Part shown: positions 9,734 through 19,933 of the stretch, one piece after another
Layout: each line of letters opens with the position of its first letter
Numbering within the stretch: the first letter of the stretch is position 1
Made by a program: the position numbers and the translations under genes
From: Candidatus Altimarinota bacterium
GTDB taxonomy: Bacteria; Patescibacteriota; Gracilibacteria; BD1-5; UBA2023
Assembly: GCA_013268835.1 (NCBI GenBank)
Contig: JABFSX010000009.1
Span: forward strand, 1 to 64,000
Length of the DNA stretch: 64,000 bases
Direction of reading: 5' to 3'
Notes under the pieces: generated by a model
Databases searched by the model: none
What the model saw: only the letters and a program-made list of their open reading frames with translations
What the model was told of the DNA's origin: nothing

Positions 9734-10140
9734 TTTTTTTTATTTATTCTTTTTTCGTCATTGCGAGGTACAAAGCAATCCAGTTTTTCTGAGTTCTAAC
9801 TTACTTTTTATGTAAAAAGTAACAATATATTCCCTTTACTTTTGATATCAAAAATACAAAAATATTTCTTTTATTATATCTCTGTACTTTTATGACTAAA
9901 AGTACCAAAAGTCCTTCTTTTGTCTTTGCTCGTTTTGTATTCTGTTTGCGACTTGTTTTCTAAAATTCCAAAAACTAAGAAACCTTTGGAATTTTTGCGA
10001 AAACTGCGTCGACAGAATAGAAAAACTCACAAAAATAAAGAAGCAAAATGGAGATATTTCTTAGTAGTATGTAAAGAAAGGGTGAATCTGATTGCTTTTT
10101 TCATCATTTTTACTATTATTCATCCGTTCATTAACATCTT
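9734..10140. repeat. Non-coding stretch with nested inverted repeats
   Basis: This holds about 400 bp with no convincing gene. It contains a CGTCATTGCGAG element (9756-9767, a motif common in dispersed bacterial repeats), a perfect palindrome TTACTTTTT-atgt-AAAAAGTAA (9801-9822) and another, GTACTTTTA-tgac-TAAAAGTAC (9884-9905). A long imperfect hairpin spans 9939-10018, with core AAAATTCCAAA/TTTGGAATTTT and outer ATTCTGT...GCGAC/GTCGACAGAAT. This looks like a small non-autonomous repeat element or stacked dispersed repeats. A possible ssrA promoter (TTGCTT 10092-10097, TATTAT 10114-10119, 16-bp spacer) lies at its end. Confidence 0.55.
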
Positions 10141-10582
10141 GGGGATGATATAGGATTCGAGGAAAAGACTCGTACGTCGTATATGCTCTGTTGGGGCGGC
10201 TCGCCTCGTTATCAAAGGGCAAACAATAGATGCAAAAACATCACCTCTCGCTCGTCTTGCTGCTTCTTTCAAGAAGTCTGTGACTCCTGCGTTCGCTTTC
10301 GCTGCGTAATTGCTCGAAAGTGTAGCCTCCTATTATAGGATGAGTGCCGGATGGCCTGCTACAATTTTCATTTTCCGACATTGATAGGGGAGTGTCATAT
10401 TTATCAATTTTACCTTTGTCTCGTTGACACAGTTCTCGCAAAGTGTTCATATCTGAGATCGTGTTTTTCTGAGAGCTTTTTGCCCATTCGTTATTCTCAG
10501 AAATATTAGAACTGGGCTATGCAGAGTAGAATTATACGATATACCTTTTTCGACGCGGGGGCGGTGCCCGCCATCTCCACCA
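10141..10582 (+). ncRNA. ssrA: Transfer-messenger RNA (tmRNA)
   Basis: This is the one-piece tmRNA, 442 nt, that rescues ribosomes stalled on mRNAs without stop codons. The 5' end GGGGATGATATAGGATTCGA matches the conserved tmRNA start, and GGGGATG pairs with CATCTCC before an encoded ACCA. The T-stem GCGGG/CCCGC is perfect. The tag frame resumes at GCA 10232 after the AATAGAT context and ends at TAA 10307-10309. It encodes 25 residues beginning AKTSPLARLA and ending PAFAFAA, a proteolysis-type terminus. The T-loop reads GGCGGTG instead of the near-universal TTCRANY. A terminator follows at 10599. Confidence 0.95.
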
Positions 10583-10598
10583 GTGCGTGAACAACTTT

Positions 10599-10632
10599 AA
10601 AAACTCTTTCAAATTTATTTGAAAGAGTTTTT
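10599..10632 (+). terminator. tmRNA terminator
   Basis: AAAAACTCTTTCAAA and TTTGAAAGAGTTTTT form a 15-bp stem with a short AT loop and T-rich tail, 17 bases after the tmRNA CCA end. Confidence 0.9.
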
Positions 10633-10744
10633 ATTTTTTCTTCCGAAAAATTTATTAGAGAATATTTGATTTTTCCCTTCTTTTTTATAAGATGCTCATA
10701 TCTTTTTTATACAATAGAGTTTTTAATATTTCAAAAAAATAATT

Positions 10745-11347
10745 ATGGCTTTTTCTCTTGATCGTGATGGAGCATCTCGTCGTCTTGGGGTATCATCTCG
10801 TACCATCGATCGACATATTCAGGCAGAACGTATTCGTACTCGTCGTATCGGTAAGAAGATGTTTCTTGAAGAGGATGATGTCGAGGCACTTCGTATGGCT
10901 GATCCTGCTCGAAGAGAAGAGGACTATACGATAGTTGAATCTTCTGAAGAGAGAAAAGTACCTGAGATAGTCACTCCAATTAAAGAGATGATTGATCCAA
11001 AACAAAATAATGTGGCCCTCGCTGAAATTGTACGAATATATGAGGATGCTCGTAGTCTCATAGCTGAAAAAGATGCAACAATACAAACTCTCTCATATAA
11101 ACTCTGAAAGATAGAATCAGAGCTTGCTAACTCTATCCCAGCAATGGAATACAAGAAGACAACATTTCTCCTTGAGAGTGCGAAGTCCAAGAGTGATTCC
11201 GATGCTGAAGTTCTTACCAAGAAGATCACCACTCTTGAATCAGAAGTAAATAAAAGAAATTCAGCACTGGTTACTCTCGTTATTCTATTTATTCTTGTTC
11301 TTGGTTTTTCTGTTATATTTGTTCTCTTTGGCGATAGTCTCAAATAA
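10745..11347 (+). CDS. Membrane-tethered MerR/excisionase-like HTH protein
   Basis: The product is 200 aa. An N-terminal winged-helix domain (residues 1-50) reads GASRRLGVSSRTIDRHIQAE then RIRTRRIGKKMFLEEDDVEA, which is the MerR/excisionase helix-turn-helix plus wing pattern. A charged coiled coil follows (residues 75-175, SEVNKRNSALV at its end). A single C-terminal helix (TLVILFILVLGFSVIFVLFG) then leaves about four residues outside, so it should be a tail-anchored DNA-binding protein. One glycine is UGA (LGKIESE). It precedes pyrH by 18 bp and is probably co-transcribed with it. The target is unknown. Tethering of chromosome or operator DNA to the membrane is inferred. Confidence 0.75.
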
Positions 11348-11365
11348 TCCTAATAAATCGTAGTA

Positions 11366-12106
11366 ATGAAAAAATATCATACTCCTAACCGTATCCTTCT
11401 TAAGCTCTCTGGAGAAGCACTTCAATGAAAGCAATGATATGGAATTGATCCTGAATTCTTGGCTTATATTGCAGAGAAAATCGTTCATCTTGTAAAGATT
11501 CAAAAAATAGAAGTAGCAATTGTTGTTGGTGGTGGAAATATATTTCGTGGTGTTGAGCTTGAAAGAGGAGGTTTTGATCGGGCTACTGGTGATAATATGG
11601 GTATGCTTGCCACTATCATCAATGGTATAGCGATTGGAGAGGCAATCGAGGGCGCTGGAGTGGATGTGAGAGTGATGTCAGCAATTCCAACCCATCGTGT
11701 TGCTGAAGACTTTATCCGGAGACGAGCACTCAGGCATATCGAAAAGGGGAGAGTGGTTATCTGTGTTTGAGGTTCTGGTAATCCATATTTTTCAACTGAT
11801 TCCGCTGCGGTGTTACGGGCCCTTGAGCTCGAATGCGATGCGGTAGTGAAAGCTACCAAGGTAGACGGAATCTACGACAAAGATCCCAAGAAGCATGATG
11901 ATGCAGTTCGATATGATATCCTCCCTCTTGAGGAGGCTCTTCATAAAAATCTCCGGGTTATGGATCAATCCGCTATTGCGCTTGCTCACGATGAAAATAT
12001 GCCAATATTTGTCTGTAGAATTGAAGATATTCAGCTTATTGGTACAGATGAAATCATTGGAACATATGTTCATACTAAAGATCATTCAAAAAAAACCTCT
12101 CTTTAA
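11366..12106 (+). CDS. pyrH: UMP kinase
   Basis: This converts UMP to UDP with ATP in pyrimidine nucleotide synthesis and belongs to the amino-acid kinase fold. It is 246 aa, the family length. Motifs are ILLKLSGEALQGKQGYGID, VVGGGNIFRG, RATGDNMGMLATIING, VGGSGNPYFSTDSAA, KVDGIYDKDPK and MDQSAIALAHDENMPI. It is also the cleanest proof of UGA = Gly in this window: LSGEALQ-TGA-KQ-TGA-YGIDP and CV-TGA-GSGNP fill glycine positions. The stop TAA lies inside the hairpin of the terminator shared with the convergent gene. Confidence 0.97.
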
Positions 12107-12120
12107 AGAGAGGTTTTTTT
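12088..12120. terminator. Bidirectional terminator between convergent genes
   Basis: AAAAACCTCTCTTT/AAAGAGAGGTTTTT is a self-complementary stem with runs of A and T on both sides. It contains the pyrH stop codon and touches the stop of the minus-strand PKD gene. Confidence 0.9.
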
Positions 12121-14443
12121 ATGGCTCAAGGGTAGTTTCTACTGTAAATTCTTGGCTATTTGATTTTTCTGTTCCATCAGAATATCTAATAGTAAGGGAA
12201 ACATTGTACTTTCCGGCTTTTGTAAATATGTGAGAGACATCATATCCCTTTATAATTGGGGTATTATCTCAAAAATTCCATATCCATTCTTCGATCTGTC
12301 AAGTTGCCTTATCAGCAACAAAATCTACAGGATTATTAATAATTCACGGTGACATACTGGTGCTAAATGCCACACTTCTTGGAGTATCTTTTAATATAAT
12401 ATATTTACTAATAGTTGCTTGTTCATTATTGCTATCTGTAATAGTAAGGGTTATCTTTTTTTCTCAAGGAGTTGTATATTCATATGTTTGAACAGCATCA
12501 CCAGTTGCTGGTGGTCGCCCATCATCAAAATCAAAGGTGAATTTTTGAATCTTCCAATTTTTACTACTAGAACTTGACGCATCTACGGTAATTTTACTTG
12601 GAACATAGTCACTTGATTGTTGTACTATTTTTAGAACCGGATCAAGTTCTTTGCGTTCAAGATCAAGGATTATTATGTCTTTTGCAGTACGTATTTTAGA
12701 GTCAATAGCTGCAACATCTTTTTCAAATGTATATATAGCTTCAATCTTATATCGTTCTGTTCGTTGTATTTCGAAGTTTATTTTTTCTCAGATTTTTTCT
12801 TCTGTATTTTTTGAGTCAGTTATTTTCCATGTTACATTAATCATCTTATATCCAGGATTTTCAATTATGATATCTCTTGCATCAAATATGAGATTCATAG
12901 GAACAGATAAATCTTTTATAACATAAGCGTTAAGCCCAGCATCAAAAGTTTCAAGGGTATTGAGTATATTATTATCGGTATCCTTTATCTGAGCATGTCG
13001 AGTTATAGAGAGAGGAGTATTAAGTATTACTGTGCCTTGAATTTTATATGTTTTTTTATTAGCCAATGTAATTGTGGCTTTGATATTTTTTTCCCCAAAT
13101 GACGCAAAGAGATACTTACATGTTATTCCGGGTCAACGACATAAACGAGTTCATTCATCTTGAATCCAGTCAATATCTACTATTTCATTGCTACTGATAT
13201 TGAGGCCACTTAATGTCATGGTCATACCAAGGAGATTTGCTGAATCTTGTTCGAATTGAATCGATCATTCAATATCATGAATAGTGTCATCATCAACAAT
13301 GATAAAGTATCTATCACAAGAAATATTAAAAAGCTTAAAACATATTAGATTTGGATTTTTTCATATTTGTTGAGTGGTACTTGTAGTCGTTTCCTCATTT
13401 CATGAGTCTGAACTTATCCATCGAGGATTTCCTAGATTTTTTACTGATGAGGCATTAAGTGTGACAATTTTTTTGCCATCGGCATTTCGATTTTTAGTAA
13501 TATCAATTATTCCTTTTATCTCAACAGGATCAATAGGAATATCTATTTTATGAGTTTTATCGAGTCGATCTTTTCCTATATAGGTTCATTTGATTTGATA
13601 ACTTCGAACTTCATCAAATGTACAGATGATTCACTCATCGAGCGCAGGATCACTACCATTGACAATAGATTTTCCATTAGCACATTTCGCACCATCAAAG
13701 TCTATTTCATAAGAGTTAATGCTTATGAGATTTTTTTTCATTACGGCTTTTGAGTTTGTAGCAAGATTATATTTGAGTGTTATTGGCCCTATGAGTGAAT
13801 TGGTTATTTCTATTTTTGAATAGTCCTTATAATCACTATAAGGGTATATATCATTATCATAGATAATAACAGCACCGCCAAGATTATCATAAGGGGTATC
13901 TTTAATAATCTTAAAAAGATATGCCCAAAATGCTAAAATGCTAAATAAAAATATTCCCACAACACCAGCAGTAAGCCAACTTATAAGTCTTCTTCTTTTT
14001 TGTTCCTTAGGTGTCCAGATGGCTTTAAAGAGGCTTGTTATCCAAACCATAGAAAAAACTAGAACAGTCATTCAAAAACTACTATTAATAAGAGTTTTAA
14101 GAAGTTTTTGAATATCATTTGGACTGATTCCAAAAATGGTTACAAAAAAAGAAGCTTGATCAGGATTGAATACTATATAAGCAAGAAAGCTTCCAAAAAA
14201 TATTATTGCAATAAAAAGAAGCGAACCAATAAGTTTGAGTACCATTCCTGCCGTCATCGGATCTCTTGGTTTTTTCGTCGGGGGTATTGTCGTACTATTA
14301 ACTGAAATATCTCCAGTAGGACCTATTTCTGTATCTACTTTTATAGTTGTTTCATGTGATGTTTTGATGATCTGATCTAAGAGAGAACTTGTATTTTCTT
14401 TGATCTCATTGCTTCAGATATCTTTGTTTTCAGGAGTATCCAT
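12119..14443 (-). CDS. Multi-helix membrane protein with PKD domains
   Basis: The product is 774 aa. A short cytoplasmic segment is followed by three hydrophobic helices (LIGSLLFIAIIFFGSFLAYI; GMTVLVFSMVWITSLF; GVVGIFLFSILAFWAYLF). A long extracellular region contains at least two PKD domains near the C-terminus (FTFDFDDGRPPATGD...YEYTTPGEKKITLTI; EWIWNFGDN...HIFTKAGKYNVSLTI). The middle third is beta-rich and weakly similar. Many glycines are UGA. PKD domains usually mediate protein-protein or carbohydrate contacts outside the cell. It is the 3'-most gene of the minus-strand surface block and probably works with the larger PKD protein upstream (102 bp gap). Its specific role is unknown. Confidence 0.75.
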
Positions 14444-14545
14444 AATTATATATAAATAGTATGTAGTAAGTATACCTAAATTGATCTTTTTCGTCAAAAA
14501 TAAAAGAATAAAAAAAGAGGATAGTGCATTTACTATCCTCTTTTT

Positions 14546-17500
14546 TTATTTAAGCCAACTTGGTATATTTTCAGTGTTAGTTACTGTCGCTGGTATGACA
14601 TCATTTTTTGTTGCTATTTTTTTCTTTTTTGGTGTTTTTGTTTCTTGGATTTTTTCAATTTCTTCTTTCAGGCTATTATTAGTAACCAAGTCTTCAATTT
14701 CTTCTTGTACAGGTAGAATTGTATTAATTGAATTTTCTTCAATATTGCTACTACTCGTAAGTAGGCCTGCATCATCTTTCAATGAATTTTCTTCTGTATG
14801 AAGCGAATTAATAAGCCAGTCAGGTAATTTTTCTTCCTCTACAATATTATTTTTTTCTTGAATAAGAGAAGATTTTCCTTCATTAGTTTTTTCTCATATA
14901 GAAGTATTTTTTATCCAGTCAGGAATATTTTCATCTTCAGTTTGAAGTTGAGCGTTATCATTATTTTGACCTACCTTAATTTCTTCAATATCTTCATTTT
15001 TCTCATTATTTGAACCAGTTTCTTCATTTTTTACTGCGCTACTATCTTCTATTGAACTATTATTTTCATCTTTTTTAATTTCATTAGAAATAGTTGGTAT
15101 TGACGGAACTTTTAGCCAGTCTGGGATAGAATCTGTCGTTGTTTTTTCAGTATTTTCTATGATAGTTTCAGGAATAGTATTCAATGGATCAGAGGTATTT
15201 TCTTTTGGTTTTAAAATATCAAAACTTGGAGAAGATATAGTCTGAGTCTCAATTGGAATACTAGGGGGAGTATAACTCACAAGAGGGTCTATTTTTGGTT
15301 GAGTTGGAGTTACTGTAACTATTGGAGGAGTCACGATAGACTCATTTTTTATGATAGTATTTGTTGCAGGTGTTGGTGTATTTGTGGCTACAGATGATAC
15401 TTTTCAGCCGTGAAATACTGAATCAATAAGAAAGTCTTGAAAACCGATACTTTCTCATTTTCTTGTAATTCTATAAAATATAAAAGCAATAAGTCCGATA
15501 ACAAAAATGGATCCAATAATAATAAAAAATATTTTTACAAAACCACTGATAAAACTAAATATTCCACTTTCTGATGATTTTGGTGTAGTTTCTTCTCAAG
15601 ACCCAGAATTAGTAGTTGTTACAGATGGTGTACCACCATTTATTATGATTAATAGTTGATTTTTTATATGTCATTTATATTTATCAGGGATGGTGGTGTC
15701 ATTCTCTATAAGAACAAGCATTTCTTTTCCAAGTTTTTTATTTACATCTAAAAGAGTTGGATGAGATTCAATCTCTTCGAGTTTTGCTAGTAGAACATCA
15801 TGGTTTGGACTTTCAGCTGGGATAAGATCTCGTATTAAGATAGCAGCAATACCTATTTCATCTGTTACTTGAGCGTCACCAATAAGAAGTTCATCAATAA
15901 CTTTTGATATCTTCCCCTTTGTACTTGCATCCATTTCGCCACTTTCAACTCATTCCTGAATATCAATCAGTGATTTTGCTTTATCAAAAGGATTGTTCCA
16001 ATTCTCAACAAGAGTATTATATCGTTGCATTAGAATTATTCGATCACTATCAGTGAGTTCACGTATCATTTTTGATAATTCTTCTAATTTTGCCTTATCG
16101 CCAGTACTGAGTTCTGCAATCCCACTTCAGCTTAGATCAATTCCTTTTTCTTCTGACCCTATAATATAATCAAGAATTATCGTAATAACTTTGCTTGCAA
16201 CAATAGCACCATCTTTTTTTATGGCAAGACGTATTTTTTGTTCTCTTTTATTCCGACTATCTAGATTCTTGAATGTATAAAGTGAGCCATCCATATAAGA
16301 TCAATCATCTTTATTATCATCATCATTATCGGGTATACTATCAAGATTACTATCGATAAGAATATCAGTATCTATAGAATATATAGTACCATCATTTCAT
16401 AACATAGATAGTATTACTGTATCATTCTTATTTTTTACCGTAATAGTATCATTGATACTCTTTGGGAATGATTGATAGAAGAGTCCAGTTCCTGAAATAG
16501 ATTCAATTTTTGAAAGATCGATATCAAGATTTGATACATCTGTGTCATTATATGATATAGTGAGTCTACCACTCATTGATGACATAGTTTCATCTAAGAG
16601 AAGGGTATTGAGTGATTCAGATGTGGTGTTTCAAAATTCCCAATGAGCCTTGTCATATACTCATTCACTTGCATTTAATAGATAGATTCGATTATCAGGA
16701 AGTTTATAGCCCTGAATGTCGGCTTTTAACTTATTTTTTACATGAATAGTTTGAAACTTGGTATTTGATACACCATTGTTTGTAACTCGCACCTTCATAT
16801 TAAAATCACCAGATCGAGTATAGATATGATCTATCGTTGGAGTATTGCTCTTTTCATCGATGCGTCCATCACCATCAAAATCCCAAGCATACTCGGACTT
16901 ATTAGTTATATTTACCCCAGGAATGATAGTTTTTACATCTACAGAGAAACGGAGACTTTCACCTATATTGATAACTGTTTTTGGGACAGTAAGGGTTATA
17001 AGTGGAATATGAATATTGCCATTGGCATTATCTATAATGAGGGGGGCTGGATTTTGCCCAGAATCTGTACTATTCATCTTTGCTCCGTCATTATCTTCAA
17101 GAATTACTCAAAAGTAATATTTTTCAGTAATATTTGGAAGTACAAAAGTAATATCACTCTTTTGAGTAATTTGTATATTTTGTGGTTCAGGATCAGATTC
17201 TGTTGTGTAGTACCAAATATATGAAGTAATCACTCCATCCGGATCAAGGGCACCATTGGCTTGAACTTTTACAAGTATTTTTTGGCTATCTTTTTTTGTA
17301 CTATCCTGACTTACTGTAAGGCTTGTTATCTCTGGTGGTTGATTTGTAAGTTTGATGTATTGTTTTGTTGTATGGCTTCATCCATTTTTAGTTGAACGAA
17401 CAGTAAGCTCAATAGGAAAACATCCAAGTTCATTAAACTTTTCGGAAATTGTAGGAGTTGTTCGTGCCTTTCAGAGGTATTTCCATGTATAAGTAAGCCC

Positions 17501-19855
17501 ATTTGTATTTCCATCCGTATTTACTGAATTTGCACCATTGAACGTAGTTGGTTCTGCTCTATTAATCAATAGGGCACTATTCTCTTCACAGGCGTTCTTT
17601 TCTTCAATAATACTACTTGAGGCATTGCTTGCTTCGATGATGGAATAGGGACTCTCAGAGTCTGATATATATATTTTTCTATTGATAGTATTGATCTCAG
17701 ATCATCATTCTCTATTCACGCTTAGTGTGACATTATAAGTCCCCGATCTTTTATATGTATGTTGAACGCTTCTATCTGTTCAGCTAATAATAGGTGAACC
17801 ATCTCACATATTCCATTCAAAATATTCAGCATTTGCTGATTGCCCAATTATTGTTACTGGTATATCCCGTTTTCCAACTTTTGGTGTTACGATAATATTT
17901 ACAGCAAGAATCGAGGTAACATCAAATTGTTTTTCGAGTGTTGATATCTTTCCATAAGTATTTGTTACCCTAAGAGAAACCTTATGATTTCATTTATTTG
18001 AAAATGTATAGGTTCAGCGAGCTCAATTATTTTCAATATTATCAAGCGTTACCTTCTCATCATCTATTCGCCACTCATATGTAAGATCTTTTCGTGAATT
18101 ACTATCAGGATCATAACTTTTTGTGGCATCAAAAATAATAGTATTTGGTTTTTCGCTATTTATAGGTCAAACGTTATCTATGGTTATGATGGGCTCACGT
18201 GATTCTATGGTGATTATTTTTGAATCAGTATCAATCCCTCCGTTTGGACTTTTTGCTGTAAGACTAATAATATAAGATCAAACAGTGGTAAATTTGTATT
18301 TAAAAGTTGATCATTCTCCTGCTTTTATTGCCTTATTTCCATTTTCATCTTGAATTTGCCATGAATATTCTGTATTTTTTGAATCTGAAAAATATGAAAC
18401 GGCAGACATACCAATCTCTTCTCCTATATGACCCGTATCTTTATCTATTTTTATAATTGCAGCTGGATCACGAACAAGAAGTTGGATTTCTTTTGTAAAA
18501 GTTTGTCCATTATTTGTTTTCATCGATAATTTTAATACATATCATCCTTGATTTGCATATATTTGTCTTTCTACAATTGGTCCTCATTTGTTTGTTGAAG
18601 TATTTCCATTTCAAAAATCCCAATTTGTTTCTGTTATTGTACCATTTCATATAGCTCGAGAAGCAGAAGCATCAAGAATAACTCCCATTTTTCATATAGT
18701 AGGTGAAATCTTGAGGGTACTCATATTACTTACATTTACTCCATTAATTAGGAGTACAATGTCTCCTAATCTAGGCTTTACGGAAATTTGTTTTGATATA
18801 GAAAGTGGTAATACATCGACTTTTCCTTTACTGTTTCGACTTCAGGAAATAACATCAAGAAATACAGTGTAGGTTCATTCTTTTGTAAAAACAAATGACA
18901 TACTTGGTCCACGACTTAATTCACGTCTGATTCAACCATTTTCACGAGTCCACCATATATAATTATTATCAGAAGGGGTTGTACCTGACGGATCTTTGAT
19001 ATTATCAGCTCGAAATGATACAGAGAGTGGTGCGTTTCATTCATTTGGGTTGGCACTAATTTCTCATGTAATTACGTTGATGTTTACTTTATCCAAAAAA
19101 GTGGCTACCCGAGAGATAGCATTGCCGATATGATTTGAGCTGTCAGGATTTTTGATAGCAAGATCAAGATATGTGTCAACAACTTGTTTTGCTGATTGAT
19201 TTATGGTGGCCGATTCACCATAATCAGGAAGCCTTTCGAATCATTGTTGAATGAGATTTTTTACATTTTGTATGGTGCTAATATTTACTGTTTTATTAAT
19301 CAGTAGTTCACTCTCCATACTATTTGCTGCTTCTTTTATTTTATTTTTGTACTCTGCAAATGTATCTGATTCACTTTCGGTATAGGCTGCAAGGGTCTGA
19401 GGAATGAATGATCAATTATAGGTTACCATATCTACTGTCCATTTTACGATAGGAACAGCAAGCCACATAAGAGCAATTCATAGCATTACGTAGATAATGA
19501 TTTGTCTCGCTTTTTTCATCTTTTCTTCATCCCCAGCACCCATCATCAATTGAGCACCAGCATAGATAACATAGATTACAGCGATCACTGAAACAAACCC
19601 CATAAGATATATAACAATATCTTGAGCATACGCAGCTATACCCTTACTACTAAGCTCATTACCTATAGATTTCTTGGCTGCTGTGAGTCAAGAATCTATT
19701 CAGCAATCAGAACCAGTACAATTGTATGGTGAAGTAGTTGCACAAGTTGAATTAAACCAAGATCCCCCACAACTTGCATAGATAATGCCTGTCCAGAGAA
19801 TACATATTGCTGAGATGATGCCTATAATAAGGGTGGGAAGATTATTTTTTCGCAT
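14546..19855 (-). CDS. Giant PKD-repeat membrane protein with VirB2/pilin-like N-terminus
   Basis: The product is 1769 aa. After a signal or first helix (LPTLIIGIISAICILW), residues about 65-130 form a helix hairpin (VIYAGAQLMMGAGDEEKMKK then IIIYVMLGIALMWLAVPIV). This matches the short VirB2/TrbC-like membrane proteins common in Patescibacteria. The outside region carries at least seven PKD-like modules (examples FEWNMGDGSP...HTYKRSGTYNVTLSV and YAWDFDGDGRIDEKS). A helix near residue 1440 (FFIIIGSIFVIGLIAFIFY) leads to an acidic, low-complexity tail of about 300 residues. That tail has four [IL]P[DS]W[LI] motifs, the last being the C-terminal IPSWLK. It heads the pair with 12119-14443. I saw no TAA/TAG in the parts checked, but did not verify every codon. 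Confidence 0.78.
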
Positions 19856-19933
19856 AATGTGTGTTTTTATATGTTTACTATACTATAAAAAAGCAAAAAT
19901 TGCAAGTTTTGATTAAACTTTTTTATTAATTAT

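Noticed and set aside
9920-10153. 77-codon ORF upstream of ssrA
   Set aside because: It runs through the long inverted repeat and ends 13 bases inside the tmRNA 5' acceptor stem. Its composition is lysine/phenylalanine low complexity and there is no ribosome site.
17820-17885. Possible pair of compensating one-base frameshifts in the giant PKD gene
   Set aside because: The apparent shifts fell exactly at my own transcription boundaries and cancelled each other. The frames on both sides agree, so I treat them as reading error rather than a real feature.
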